Assembly: GCF_900102905.1 (NCBI RefSeq)
Contig: NZ_FNFV01000005.1
Span: 186,001 to 250,000, forward strand
Length of the DNA: 64,000 bases
Direction: 5' to 3'
Origin: Meinhardsimonia xiamenensis
GTDB lineage: Bacteria > Pseudomonadota > Alphaproteobacteria > Rhodobacterales > Rhodobacteraceae
In this document: positions 1 through 9,249 of the stretch, piece after piece
Position numbering within the stretch: position 1 is the first letter of the stretch
Layout of the letters: each line of letters opens with the position of its first letter
Made by a program: the position numbers and the translations under genes
The notes under the pieces: generated by a model
Seen by the model: only the letters and a program-made list of their open reading frames with translations
Told to the model about the DNA's origin: nothing
Database searches by the model: none

Positions 1-2446
1 TGCCGTGGATGTTGCGGATGAAGAAGAGGTGGAAGATCTCGAGCACCACCAGCATGTTCATCGCCATGGTCTGGCCGACCGCCAGCGGATAGCCGCGGTC
101 GCTGGCATAGGAAAAGACCCCGAAGACGGCGGCGAGGAAAAGCGCGGTCACGAAGACGACATGCCACACCAGCGCCCCGGTCAGAAGCGGCGCGTTGCGC
201 GGCCGCGGCGGGCGCAGCATGGTGCCGGGCTCGGTCGGCTCGAAGGCAAGCGCGAGCCCCAGCGTCACCGCGGTGATGAGGTTCACCCAGAGGATCTGCA
301 CCGGGCTCACCGGCAGCGCGAGGCCGAGGAGAAGCGCCGCGCCAACCGTCGCCGCCTCGCCGGCCGAGGTGGGCAGGATCCAGCTAATGACCTTGCGCAG
401 GTTGTCGAAGACGGTGCGCCCCTCGCGCACGGCGGCGGCGATGGAGGCGAAGTTGTCGTCGGTCAGCACCAGATCGGCGGCCTCCTTGGCCGCCTCCGAG
501 CCGCGCTTGCCCATGGCGATGCCGACATCGGCGCGCTTGAGCGCGGGCGCGTCATTGACCCCGTCGCCGGTCATCGCCACGGTCAGCCCGTGTGACTGGA
601 GCGCCGCGACAAGGCGCAGCTTGTGCTCGGGCGAGGTGCGGGCAAAGACATCCGCCTCACGCACCGCCACGGCCAGTTCGGCCTCGCCCATGGTGGCAAT
701 CTCGGCGCCGGTCATCACCCGGTCGGGGCGGGCAAGGCCGATCTGGCGGGCGATGGCCACGGCGGTGCCGGCGTGATCGCCGGTGATCATCTTCACGTCG
801 ATGCCCGCGCGGCGGCAGACGGCGACCGCCTCGATCGCCTCGGCGCGCGGCGGGTCGATGAGCCCGACGAGGCCCACCAGGGCGAGATGCCCGTCAAGGT
901 GATCGCGCGCCAGATGCGCCGCGTGCGTCTCGCCCACCGCGAGCGCCAGAACCCGGTGCCCGCCCGCGGCGAGACGCTCGGCCTCCGCCTCCCACGCGGC
1001 GCGGCGGAGGGGGCGGCGCGCGCCGCCCGCAAGCTCGTCGCTGCACATCGCCAGCATCACCTCCGGCGCGCCCTTGACGAGGATGCGCCGCGCGCCGTCG
1101 GCATTCTCGACCAGCACCGCCATGAAGCGATGCGCCGCATCGAAGGGAATCTCGTCGATCCGCCGCCAGCCGGTGGTATCGATGTCGGTCTTGCCGGCGA
1201 AGGCGAGAAGCGCGCCTTCCATCGGATCGCCTTCGACCTGCCACTCACCCGCGACATCCGACAGCGCGGCGTCGTTGCAGAGCGCGGCCACCTCGACGAG
1301 CGGCGCAAGCTCGCGGGCGTCGGCTGGCGGGACGATCTCGCCATGCGGCGCGTAGCCTTCGCCTGTGACCTCGTGGCGGCCCGAGGCAAGGGCGATGGCG
1401 CGCACGGTCATCTCGTTGCGGGTCAGCGTGCCGGTCTTGTCGGTGCAGATCACCGAGACCGCGCCGATGGTCTCGATGGCGGGCAGCCGGCGCACGATGG
1501 CGTGCCGCTCGGCCATGCGCCGCACGCCGATCGCGAGCGTGATGGTGAGCACCGGCGGCAGACCTTCGGGGATCGCCGCAACCGTGAGGCTGACCACCGC
1601 CATGAACAGCTCGCCAAAGGGCATGTGGCCGACGAAGTAGCCCCAGGCCAGCAGCAGCGCGGCCACGATCAGGATCAGGGCGGTCAGCCAGCGCGCGAAG
1701 CGGTCCATCTGCGCGACGAGCGGGGTGGACAGCTCGCGGACCTCCTCGAGCATGCCGCTGATGCGGCCGATCTCCGTCTGTGTGCCGGTGGCCACCACCA
1801 CGCCGCGGCCCGATCCGGCCACCACGAGCGTGCCCGAAAAGGCCATCGAGGCGCGGTCTCCGAGCGGCGCATCGGCCGGAACCGGCTCGGTGCGCTTCTC
1901 CACGGCCACCGACTCGCCGGTCAGGATCGCCTCCTGCACCTTCAGCGCGTGCGCCTCCAGAAGGCGGATGTCCGCCGGCACCCGGTCGCCCGGCTCGAGG
2001 ATGACGATGTCGCCGGGCACCAGCTCCTCGGCCGGCACCGAAAGCCTCCGGCCGTCGCGCAGCACCGAAGCGCGTGGCGAGAGCATGGCGCGGATGGCGG
2101 CAAGCGCGTTCTCGGCCCGGCCCTCCTGAATGAAGCCGATGATGGCGTTGATGAGCACCACCGCGAGGATCACGGCGGTATCGACCCAGTGCGCCAGCAG
2201 CGCCGTCACGAGGCTCGAGGCGAGCAGCACGTAGATGAGCGGGTTGTGGAACTGCCGCAGGAACCGGATGAAGGGGTGCGGCGGGCTCGGCTCGGGCAGG
2301 GCATTGGGCCCCCACTCCTTGAGCCGCCTTTCGGCCTCGGCGCCGTCGAGACCGGCGAGGCTGGTGCCGAGCAGCTCCAGGCAGTCCTCCGCCGGCATTG
2401 CGTGAGGGGCGGAAAGCGGGGCGGGCCGTCCTGTGGGCTCCGTCAT
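1..2446 (-). CDS. Cation-translocating P-type ATPase (partial, C-terminus off the left edge)
   Basis: ATP-driven inner-membrane cation pump; about 815 codons are present and the frame stays open to the window edge. The ATG at 2446 begins MTEPTGRPAPL. An N-terminal cation-ATPase domain is followed by paired membrane helices, the actuator TGES motif, PEGLP in the ion-binding helix, the phosphorylation motif ICTDKTGTL (Asp about residue 336) and the hinge motif TGDGVNDAP. Family knowledge places it in the P2 (SERCA/PMR1/Pma1-like) branch. In the sixth helix the sequence is WVNLITAVTLGLALAFEP, where SERCA has Asp after the Thr, so calcium specificity should not be assumed. Substrate unknown; no regulator or chaperone is next to it. 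Confidence 0.88.
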   Translation of the reverse strand, partial: MTEPTGRPAPLSAPHAMPAEDCLELLGTSLAGLDGAEAERRLKEWGPNALPEPSPPHPFIRFLRQFHNPLIYVLLASSLVTALLAHWVDTAVILAVVLINAIIGFIQEGRAENALAAIRAMLSPRASVLRDGRRLSVPAEELVPGDIVILEPGDRVPADIRLLEAHALKVQEAILTGESVAVEKRTEPVPADAPLGDRASMAFSGTLVVAGSGRGVVVATGTQTEIGRISGMLEEVRELSTPLVAQMDRFARWLTALILIVAALLLAWGYFVGHMPFGELFMAVVSLTVAAIPEGLPPVLTITLAIGVRRMAERHAIVRRLPAIETIGAVSVICTDKTGTLTRNEMTVRAIALASGRHEVTGEGYAPHGEIVPPADARELAPLVEVAALCNDAALSDVAGEWQVEGDPMEGALLAFAGKTDIDTTGWRRIDEIPFDAAHRFMAVLVENADGARRILVKGAPEVMLAMCSDELAGGARRPLRRAAWEAEAERLAAGGHRVLALAVGETHAAHLARDHLDGHLALVGLVGLIDPPRAEAIEAVAVCRRAGIDVKMITGDHAGTAVAIARQIGLARPDRVMTGAEIATMGEAELAVAVREADVFARTSPEHKLRLVAALQSHGLTVAMTGDGVNDAPALKRADVGIAMGKRGSEAAKEAADLVLTDDNFASIAAAVREGRTVFDNLRKVISWILPTSAGEAATVGAALLLGLALPVSPVQILWVNLITAVTLGLALAFEPTEPGTMLRPPRPRNAPLLTGALVWHVVFVTALFLAAVFGVFSYASDRGYPLAVGQTMAMNMLVVLEIFHLFFIRNIHG

Positions 2447-2555
2447 CGCTGCGGGTTCCCTGATGTCGCCGAAAGCTGCTGCGGGTCGAGGAGTTCGGAC
2501 CTGAAGAAAACCGCAAGGGCGGGCGAACATCAACCGCGCATCGGCGCGAAGGTGG

Positions 2556-3581
2556 TTACTCTCCCGCCTTGGCCATGGCGGCGTAGCTGGGTGAGATCCG
2601 CTCTTTCTGCGTTTCGGCGCGGGCCAGCACCTCGAGCACCTCGAGCCCTTCGGCGACGCTTGCGCGCGGCGTGCGGCCGGTCGTGATGCAGTCGATGAAG
2701 TGCTGCAGCTCGGCAGTCAGCGGCAGCGTCTGCGGCAGATCGATGTAATGCGGCTCGGCGCTCTCGAAGCGGATTCCGTCGCCGTCATTCCAGACCTTGT
2801 GGTTGTAGAGCGCGAGTTTCCGGTCATGCGGCTGAAGGTCGTCGACCACCGCCATTGCCGCATCGCCGATGACGGTGAACTTGCGCTCGCGGTGCGGGGC
2901 AAGCCGCGAGATGAAGGTGTGCGAGCGCGCCCCCGAGGCGAAGGTCATGTGCAAATGTGCAAAGTCGGGGGCCTCGGTGATCATCGCCGCGCCTTCCAGA
3001 TGCACCGTCTCCGGCGGCTCGCCGGTGATCGCCAGAAGCAGCGAAAGGTCGTGCGGCGCGATGTCCCACAGCGCATCGGTGTTGGTGAAGAACTTCCCCA
3101 GCCCGATGCGGGTGGAATAGACGTAGCGGATGCGCCCGAGCGCGCCGTCGCGCACCAGCCGCTCGAGTGCCTCGAAGGCGGGATGGAAGCGCAGCACATG
3201 GCCGGTCATCGCCACCACGCCGCGCTCGCGGGCGGCGGCAACGACGGCGCGCGCGCCGTCGATTTCCAGTGCCATGGGCTTTTCGACCAGCACATGCTTG
3301 CCCGCTTCGATGACCTTCAGCGCGGTAGCCGCGTGCAGCTCGGCCGGAAGCGCGAGCACCAGCGCGTCGATATCGGGCGCGGCGATGAGCTCCTCGGGGC
3401 GCATGGCGCGGCAGTCGTGCTCTGCGGCGAGACGCCCTGCCTTGGCGGCATCATTGTCGGCCACCGCCGCGAGCACGCCGAGCCCGGCGAGCGTGCGCAC
3501 GTGGTTCGCGCCCCAGTCCCCGCATCCGATCACCCCGACACGCGGCGGATGCCTTTCCCCCAACCGAATGAGTTCTGCCAT
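2556..3581 (-). CDS. Gfo/Idh/MocA-family NAD(P)-dependent oxidoreductase
   Basis: Predicted cytosolic sugar or sugar-nucleotide dehydrogenase, 341 residues. The start at 3581 gives MAELIRLGERHPP just before the Rossmann motif GVIGCGDWGANH, with a weak GAAGG Shine-Dalgarno; a longer frame to 3794 adds an implausible basic extension. The family motif EKPMAL supplies the catalytic lysine, and the C-terminal half has the usual beta-sheet domain (SRLAPHRERKFTVIG). The C-terminal part resembles WlbA-type enzymes that oxidise UDP-HexNAc sugars, but this is only a resemblance. It is divergent from the lptF-like gene with 239 bases between, so it could supply a modified sugar to that cluster; this is inference. 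Confidence 0.82.
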   Translation of the reverse strand: MAELIRLGERHPPRVGVIGCGDWGANHVRTLAGLGVLAAVADNDAAKAGRLAAEHDCRAMRPEELIAAPDIDALVLALPAELHAATALKVIEAGKHVLVEKPMALEIDGARAVVAAARERGVVAMTGHVLRFHPAFEALERLVRDGALGRIRYVYSTRIGLGKFFTNTDALWDIAPHDLSLLLAITGEPPETVHLEGAAMITEAPDFAHLHMTFASGARSHTFISRLAPHRERKFTVIGDAAMAVVDDLQPHDRKLALYNHKVWNDGDGIRFESAEPHYIDLPQTLPLTAELQHFIDCITTGRTPRASVAEGLEVLEVLARAETQKERISPSYAAMAKAGE

Positions 3582-3820
3582 TGAGACTGCCTTCGACGCC
3601 AGCTTTTCCCGCGGTTGGCCGGCCTTAAGAGCTTCCGCGGCCATTGTCAAAACCCTAGCCCTGCGGCAAAGCCGCTTACAAGCGCTTTGTGGAGCGGATC
3701 GACGCCTGTAGGCGCGCGTGCAACACCGCAGGGTGCCGATTTTCGCCGCCATCGGCGGCATTCCGCCGGCATGCGGCGGCACCGGGGGTGCCACGGGTCG
3801 GGACTGGCGCGCACGCCGCG

Positions 3821-5029
3821 ATGACGCTAAACGGACGGCAGGCGGATGCGGCGCGAGTTGACCGGCTGATCGACATGTATCTCTTCCAGCGCCTGAAATT
3901 CCGCAAGATGCTCGGCCACACGGCCAGTGTCTTCGCCTTTACCGGCGTGATCGTGACCACCACGCAGGTCCTCAACCAGCTCTTCCGGCTGATCGATGCC
4001 TCGGCGCAGCTGACCGTGGTGCTGAAGATGTACCTCTTCCTTGTCCCGACGATCACGGTCTCGGTGCTGCCGCTCGCCTATCTGATCGCTGCAATGCATG
4101 TCTTCGATCAGATGGACGAGGATCGCGAGAGCGTCATCATCCTCGGCGCCGGGGCGCATCCTGTCTTCCTCTTGGTTCCGGCGGGGCTGCTGGCGGCGAT
4201 GCTGTCGCTCGTCGTGCTGTGTCTCTCGCTCTTCGTCGAACCGCTCGCCAACCGCGCCAACCGGGCGCTCATCGACGGGCTGACCTTCGACGTGGTGAAG
4301 GTGATCGCCGGGGACGGGTCGCTCAAGGAGGTGCAGAAGGGCCTGTTCATCCGCGGCGGCGGCTATGACGACGAACGGCTCATCGACGGGCTGTTCGTGC
4401 TCGACCGCCGCAATCCGGGCGAGGAGGTTGTCTATGTCGCGCGCAAGGCGGAGATCGTCGAACCCGAACAGGGCCAGCGCTTCCTGCGTCTTCTCGACGG
4501 CGAGATCCAGATACGGGACCGGCGCGGCAACCTCATCCACCGGGCGCGGTTCAGCGAGTATGTCTCGGAAGCCGGGGCGATCGTGACCGACCGCTCGCGC
4601 GCCTCGGTCGGTCCCCGACAGACACCGACGGGCGAGCTTGCCCGCATGGTGGCGACGGGCGATTACGGCGGCTTCTCGCCCACGGCGGTGCGCAAGGAGC
4701 TCGTGCGCCGCTACACCGACTGGCTCTATCCGCTCGCCTTCTTCGGCATCTGCGCGCTTCTCGTGTCGCGCTCGCGCTTCTCGCGCGAGGGGCTGCGATG
4801 GCGGCTGCCGCTCGCGGTGCTGGCCGGATTCGCCCTCAAGGCGGCGGGGCTCACCATCCTCGGCAGCGCCGGGGCCGGGGGGCTGGCGGCGGGCTTCAGC
4901 TACGGCCTGCCCGCGGGCGCCGCGGCGCTGCTCGTTGCCGCCGCGATGCTGAGCGCCACGCGCCCGCGCCGGCCGGGACGACGGGCGCGGCGGCGCCTGC
5001 AGGCGGCGATGGCCTCGGGGCTGGGCTGA
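3821..5029 (+). CDS. LptF/LptG (YjgP/YjgQ) family permease, first copy
   Basis: Inner-membrane permease of the family that moves lipopolysaccharide from the membrane to the periplasmic bridge. With the ATG at 3821 (MTLNGRQADA) it has 402 residues; an in-frame ATG at 3875 (MYLFQRLKFRK) is an alternative. The layout fits the family: about three N-terminal membrane segments, a soluble periplasmic domain around residues 140-280 (LDRRNPGEEVVYVARKAEIV), then three C-terminal segments. It is separated by 3 bases from the second family member. LPS transport needs LptB and LptC, which are not in the window. Its place at the head of a glycolipid gene cluster rather than beside lptD or pepA suggests a dedicated paralogue. 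Confidence 0.82.
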   Translation: MTLNGRQADAARVDRLIDMYLFQRLKFRKMLGHTASVFAFTGVIVTTTQVLNQLFRLIDASAQLTVVLKMYLFLVPTITVSVLPLAYLIAAMHVFDQMDEDRESVIILGAGAHPVFLLVPAGLLAAMLSLVVLCLSLFVEPLANRANRALIDGLTFDVVKVIAGDGSLKEVQKGLFIRGGGYDDERLIDGLFVLDRRNPGEEVVYVARKAEIVEPEQGQRFLRLLDGEIQIRDRRGNLIHRARFSEYVSEAGAIVTDRSRASVGPRQTPTGELARMVATGDYGGFSPTAVRKELVRRYTDWLYPLAFFGICALLVSRSRFSREGLRWRLPLAVLAGFALKAAGLTILGSAGAGGLAAGFSYGLPAGAAALLVAAAMLSATRPRRPGRRARRRLQAAMASGLG

Positions 5030-5032
5030 CGG

Positions 5033-6154
5033 ATGCTGCGGTATCCGCGCCTGTTCCGCTACCTGTTCTCCCAGCATCTCCGCATGGGGCTGTCGGTGAC
5101 GCTCGGCATCTTCCTTCTGGTCGTGCTCGGGCAGTTCGCGGACATGTCGAGCTACCTCTCCGAGCTGCCCGGCTGGTCGCCGCTGCAGAGCCTCAGGATC
5201 GCGCTCTTCCGCACGCCCACGCTCATGCAGGCGATCCTGCCGCATGTGGTCCTGATCTCGGCGGCGCTTGCCCTCGCGCGGCTCGGCCGGCGCCTCGAGA
5301 TCGCGGTCATGATGCAGAACGGGCTCTCGCCGGCGCGCATACTCTTTCCGGTCATGCTGGTCTCGCTGTGCGCGGGGGTGATCTTTTCGGCCGTTGTCAG
5401 CCCGTGGGCCGCCCGCGCCTTTGCCGAGGCCGAGAAGACGCTGCAGTCGGTGGCGGGGCGGGCCGGCGGGGCGCACCGCTCCCCGCGGCAGATGGTCTTG
5501 CGCGCGCCCGAGGGCGGGTCGCTTTACGTGCTGATCGACCATGTCCCGCCCGAGCCCGAGATCCTGCACGGGCTTGCGATCTACCGCGTTGATGCCGACA
5601 ACAGGCTGCTGGAAACGCTCGAGGCCGCCCGTGCTCGGCGCATCGGCGCCGATCTGTGGCGGCTCGAGGAGAGCCGGCGGCTCCATCTTGCCCCGGGGGA
5701 GCAGGCGCGCATTGCGCCCGAGGGCATCTTGCGCCTCGACCCTGCCGCGCTTGCGGAGGTCGCCGCCGACCCGCAGGCGCTTTCGCTCTACGAGTTGCCG
5801 CAGGCGATACGCGTGGCCGAGGCCACCGGCGCGCCGAGTGCGGCCTTGCGGCTGCGCCTGGCCTGGCTGCTGGCGCTGCCGGTGATGCTGGCGGCGGTGT
5901 CCTGGCTGGGCGGGGCGATCGTGCTGCGCCCGCTCTATCGCAACGCCTGGAAGGGCGACACCGGCGCGGTGCTGGCGGCGGCTTTCGTGATCTACACTGT
6001 CACGACGCTGTTTGACGCGCTCGGCGCGCGGGCCGTCGTGCCGGTTTGGGTTTCGGTCGTCGTGCTGCCGGTCATGGCGCTCGCGGGCGGGTGGCTGATC
6101 CTCCTGCGCCGCCACGGCGGGCTGGGCCGGTCGCTGGCGCGGCGGCTGCGCTGA
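5033..6154 (+). CDS. LptF/LptG (YjgP/YjgQ) family permease, second copy
   Basis: Partner inner-membrane permease, 373 residues, starting MLRYPRLFRYLFSQHL. It has the same topology as its neighbour: N-terminal helices (LSVTLGIFLLVVLGQF, and a second pair near residues 60-130), a periplasmic beta-rich domain from about 140 to 270 (YRVDADNRLLETLEAARARR), and C-terminal helices. LptF and LptG act as a heterodimer with the ATPase LptB, so the tandem pair is expected to form one exporter. The start follows the upstream TGA by three bases, which indicates translational coupling. Which member is F and which is G cannot be decided by eye. Cargo is inferred from neighbours to be a glycolipid. Confidence 0.85.
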   Translation: MLRYPRLFRYLFSQHLRMGLSVTLGIFLLVVLGQFADMSSYLSELPGWSPLQSLRIALFRTPTLMQAILPHVVLISAALALARLGRRLEIAVMMQNGLSPARILFPVMLVSLCAGVIFSAVVSPWAARAFAEAEKTLQSVAGRAGGAHRSPRQMVLRAPEGGSLYVLIDHVPPEPEILHGLAIYRVDADNRLLETLEAARARRIGADLWRLEESRRLHLAPGEQARIAPEGILRLDPAALAEVAADPQALSLYELPQAIRVAEATGAPSAALRLRLAWLLALPVMLAAVSWLGGAIVLRPLYRNAWKGDTGAVLAAAFVIYTVTTLFDALGARAVVPVWVSVVVLPVMALAGGWLILLRRHGGLGRSLARRLR

Positions 6155-6271
6155 GGGGCGGCCTGATCGCGGCGAGGCCGCGCCGGCCGGGCGGGTTTGC
6201 CTGCGGCCGCGTGATCGACTAGGGAGGGCGGCGAACGGGCGCGCTGGAGCCACCCGCGGGATGAAGGGCAC

Positions 6272-7027
6272 ATGTCCGAGCACTGGCACAGGGTCTATCT
6301 GCCGGAGATCCATGATCTCTACCCCGGCATGCATCCGGGAGCGGAGGCGCTTCTGGCGCTGCTGCCCGCAGCGGCGCGGACACATGTGGCCTGGTCGGTG
6401 GTGCCCGACTGGCAGGGCCGCGCGCCGCTCGATCCCGCCGCGCCGGCCACCCGCGCCATCGCCGCGCTGCCCGGCGCGAAGGTGCTGCACGGTCTCACCC
6501 ACAGCCTCGGCCCCGATCTTCTCAACTGGCTTCTCTACGGCCATGACAACCGCTCCGAGTTTCGCCGCCTGGGCCGTGCCGAGGCCGCCGCGCGGCTCGA
6601 GCGGGCGGTGGGGCTCTTCAGCGCCGCCTTCGGCACCCCGCCGCAATGGTTCTGCGCCCCGCGCTGGCAGCTCTCGCGCGCTGCCCGCGCCGAGCTTGCC
6701 GCCCGCGGTTTCCGCGGGCATCTCGGCCGCACCGGCATCGATGTCTACGGCGAGGGATGGGTGGCCATGCCCGCCCTCAACTTCGACGAGGGCGAACGCG
6801 CGTGGCGCACGACGCTGGCCATCCGCGCGCGCCGGCCCCTGATCCGCCGGCTGCTCGCGCGCGGCACGCCCTTTCGCCTCGTCGTCCACCCGGGAGACGC
6901 CCTGCACGCCGGCACCGCGGCGCAGCTGCGCGCGCTCTCGGATGCGCTGACGGCGGAGGGGTGGCGCCCGGTGGGGCTCAATGAGGCAGTCCGTCTGGGG
7001 CTGGCCGCTGCGCGCCGGGCCGCCTGA
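6272..7027 (+). CDS. DUF2334-like polysaccharide deacetylase family protein
   Basis: Probable carbohydrate deacetylase of the NodB-like superfamily, 251 residues, cytosolic by lack of a signal peptide. Recognisable elements in order are EIHDLYPGMH near residue 11, HGLTHS near residue 74, FCAPRW near residue 130 and VVHPGDALH near residue 200, matching the metal-site His/Asp positions of DUF2334 proteins. It lies between the permease pair and the LpxB-like gene, which suggests N- or O-deacetylation of a sugar on the lipid product, analogous to deacetylation steps in GPI- or lipid A-like pathways. Substrate is not determined by the sequence. It starts 118 bases after the lptG-like stop and ends 3 bases before the next ATG. 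Confidence 0.7.
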   Translation: MSEHWHRVYLPEIHDLYPGMHPGAEALLALLPAAARTHVAWSVVPDWQGRAPLDPAAPATRAIAALPGAKVLHGLTHSLGPDLLNWLLYGHDNRSEFRRLGRAEAAARLERAVGLFSAAFGTPPQWFCAPRWQLSRAARAELAARGFRGHLGRTGIDVYGEGWVAMPALNFDEGERAWRTTLAIRARRPLIRRLLARGTPFRLVVHPGDALHAGTAAQLRALSDALTAEGWRPVGLNEAVRLGLAAARRAA

Positions 7028-7030
7028 ACG

Positions 7031-8251
7031 ATGGAACGGCGGCTCTTGATCGTCTCCAACGGCCACGGCGAGGACGAGATCGCCGGCAGGCTCATCGATG
7101 CGCTGCGCGCGGAGGCCGGCGCGGCAGCGCCGGACCTTGTCGCCTGGCCGATGGTGGGGCAGGGGCAGGGCTACGAGCTGCGCGCGGTGCCGCGGATCGG
7201 TCCCGAGGGCAGGCTGCCGTCGGAGGGATTCAGCACGCTGAGCCTCGCCCATCTTGCCCGCGATCTCGCCGGCGGCTGGCCGGGCCTGCTCTGGCGGCAG
7301 TACCGCTTCGCGCGGAGCCTGCGCGGGCGCTTTCCGCTGCTGCTCGGGGTCGGCGACATCATGCCCCTCTTCGTGGCCGAGCTTTCCGCCACGCCCATGG
7401 CCTTTGTCGCCTGCGCCAAATCCAGCCACTACGGCGGCGCCTTCGACCACAACGCGCTGGAGCGGCTGATGATGCGGCGGCGCTGCGTGGCGGTGTTTCC
7501 GCGCGACGCGCTCACCCACGAGCGCCTCGTGCGTCTCGGCGTTGCGAGCCGCAACCTCGGCAACCCGATGATGGACGGGCTGGCGCCGGACGATCCCGCG
7601 GGCCTGCGCGCTGAGGCGCCGCTTGCCGTCGCGCTGCTGCCCGGATCCCGGCGCGACGCCACCGACAACGCGCTGCTGCTGGCCGCGGGAGCGGATGCGG
7701 CGCTGGCCCGCGGCCTGCCCGCGGGCACGCGGTTCCTGATCGCCGCGCACGATGCCGTGGATTTCGCCCGGCTTGCCGCGTCCCTGCCGGCGCCGTGGCT
7801 GCGCACGATCGCCCCTTCGGGCAGCCGCGGCGAGGGCGCGGGACACGCGGCGGTGATGTTCTCCCATCCCTCGGGCGCGGCGCTTCTGGCCGTCAAGGGG
7901 CGCTTTGCCGATGTGCTTCACGCCAGCGACATCGCCGTCGGCATGGCCGGCACCGCCAACGAGCAGGCGGTCGGCCTTGGCCTGCCGCTTGTCGCGGTGC
8001 CGGGGCGGGGCAACCAGGGCCGCGCCTATGTGCGCATGAAGATGCGCTTCTTCGGCCCCGCCGCCGTCACCGCCGAACCCGACCCCGAGGCGATCGGCGC
8101 CGTCCTCGCCGCGCTTGCCGCCGATCCCGCGCAGCGGGCGCGCATGGCCGAGGCCGGGCGCGCGCGGATGGGCAGGCCGGGAGCGAGCCGCGCCATCGCC
8201 CGGGAAGTGCTTGCCGCGTTTCAGAAAGAGCTGGAGAGGCAGCGACCATGA
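7031..8251 (+). CDS. Lipid-A-disaccharide synthase-related glycosyltransferase (first LpxB-like)
   Basis: Probable glycolipid glycosyltransferase, 406 residues. The N-terminal SNGHGEDEIAGRLIDAL is the signature of the lipid-A-disaccharide synthase-related family best known from cyanobacteria, distinct from true LpxB. A GT-B fold is supported by a C-terminal nucleotide-sugar region (GMAGTANEQAVGLGLPLVA, then PGRGNQGRAYV). The gene starts 3 bases after its neighbour and overlaps the next gene in an ATGA. True lpxB normally lies with lpxA/lpxD/fabZ, which are absent here, so this is a separate enzyme. Likely acts on the cytoplasmic face of the inner membrane; donor and acceptor unknown. Confidence 0.75.
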   Translation: MERRLLIVSNGHGEDEIAGRLIDALRAEAGAAAPDLVAWPMVGQGQGYELRAVPRIGPEGRLPSEGFSTLSLAHLARDLAGGWPGLLWRQYRFARSLRGRFPLLLGVGDIMPLFVAELSATPMAFVACAKSSHYGGAFDHNALERLMMRRRCVAVFPRDALTHERLVRLGVASRNLGNPMMDGLAPDDPAGLRAEAPLAVALLPGSRRDATDNALLLAAGADAALARGLPAGTRFLIAAHDAVDFARLAASLPAPWLRTIAPSGSRGEGAGHAAVMFSHPSGAALLAVKGRFADVLHASDIAVGMAGTANEQAVGLGLPLVAVPGRGNQGRAYVRMKMRFFGPAAVTAEPDPEAIGAVLAALAADPAQRARMAEAGRARMGRPGASRAIAREVLAAFQKELERQRP

Positions 8252-9249
8252 CCGCGCCTGGCGTGACCTTTCTCGTCACCGCCCACAACGAGGCCGCCCA
8301 CATCGGCGCGACCGTGCGCCATCTGCTGGCGCAGGAAGGCGTTCCGGGCGGTTTCGAGATCCTGCTCGTGGACGATGCCTCCACCGATGGCACCGCCACG
8401 GCCGCGCGCGAGGCGGCAGCGGGCGATGCGCGGCTGCGGGTGATCGGCTCCCGTCGCGATCCGGCATCGCCCCTGACCACGCGCCAACAGGCGCTCGACC
8501 TCGGTTTTGCCGAGGCACGGGGGGAGGTCGTGCTGCTCGTCGATGCCGACAGCGCGATGCGCCGCGACTGGGCCGCGCGCATGGCCGCGCCGGTTCTCGC
8601 GGGCCGGGCCGATGCGGCGGCCGGGCCGGTGGGGTTCGTGCCGTCGCGCTCGTGGATCGCGAGGTGGCAGAGCTGCGACGCGCATTACTACTTTCTCGTC
8701 TGCCGTCTTCTGGCACGGGCGGGTCTTGCGGCCGGCGTCTTCTTCGGCAATTTTGCGGTGCGCCGTGCCGTCCATGCCGAGCTTGGTGGCTTTTCCGGAA
8801 TCGGCTTCGCGCTGACCGAGGATCTTGCCTTCGCCCAGGCGCTCCACGCCGCGGGCAGGCGCATCGCCTTCCTGCCCGGCCCCGGGACGCGGGTTGATGT
8901 GCATGCCTGCCCCGATTTCCCGAGCCTCGTCGCCCGCAGCCTGCGCGTGACCTCGGGCGGTCCCTCCGTTCTGGCGGCGGTGCTCACGATCTGGCCGCTG
9001 ACGCTTCTGGGGCTGCTCCTTGCCGCGCTGGTCAGCGGCGCGCCGGCGCTGTGGTGGGCGGCGGGGCTGCGCTGGCTTGCCGGGGCGGGGCTTGTGCGTC
9101 TTGCGCTTCGGGCCCATGAAGACCCGCGCGTTCGCCGATTCGCATGGTTCTACGAGCCGCTGGCCTTCGTGCTGGCCGCCGCCGTGCTGTGGCGGGTCGC
9201 GCGCGGTCAGGCACGCATCGGCTGGGGAGGACGCAACTATGAGCGTTGA
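8248..9249 (+). CDS. GT2 family glycosyltransferase, membrane-associated
   Basis: Inverting GT-A glycosyltransferase of 333 residues. It opens with the classic GT2 block VTFLVTAHNEAAHIGATV, has the LVDDAST element around residue 44 and the metal-binding LLVDADS around residue 93, and ends with two or three hydrophobic segments after residue 230 (LTIWPLTLLGLLLAAL), so it is probably anchored in the inner membrane. The start at 8248 has GGAGAGG seven bases upstream and overlaps the preceding stop as ATGA. In context it would add a sugar to a lipid-linked acceptor. A dolichol- or undecaprenyl-phosphate sugar synthase role is an alternative. Confidence 0.82.
   Translation: MTAPGVTFLVTAHNEAAHIGATVRHLLAQEGVPGGFEILLVDDASTDGTATAAREAAAGDARLRVIGSRRDPASPLTTRQQALDLGFAEARGEVVLLVDADSAMRRDWAARMAAPVLAGRADAAAGPVGFVPSRSWIARWQSCDAHYYFLVCRLLARAGLAAGVFFGNFAVRRAVHAELGGFSGIGFALTEDLAFAQALHAAGRRIAFLPGPGTRVDVHACPDFPSLVARSLRVTSGGPSVLAAVLTIWPLTLLGLLLAALVSGAPALWWAAGLRWLAGAGLVRLALRAHEDPRVRRFAWFYEPLAFVLAAAVLWRVARGQARIGWGGRNYER

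Noticed and set aside
3689-3820. Longer LptF start at 3689
   Set aside because: The extra 44 residues are Cys- and Arg-rich without family similarity and lack a ribosome site; the ATG at 3821 fits the family length.
3827-7921. A 1364-codon minus-strand open frame opposite the lptF/lptG region
   Set aside because: It is antisense to four genes with clear families, its translation is rich in Arg, Gly, Pro and His with no domain, and long antisense frames are expected at this GC content.
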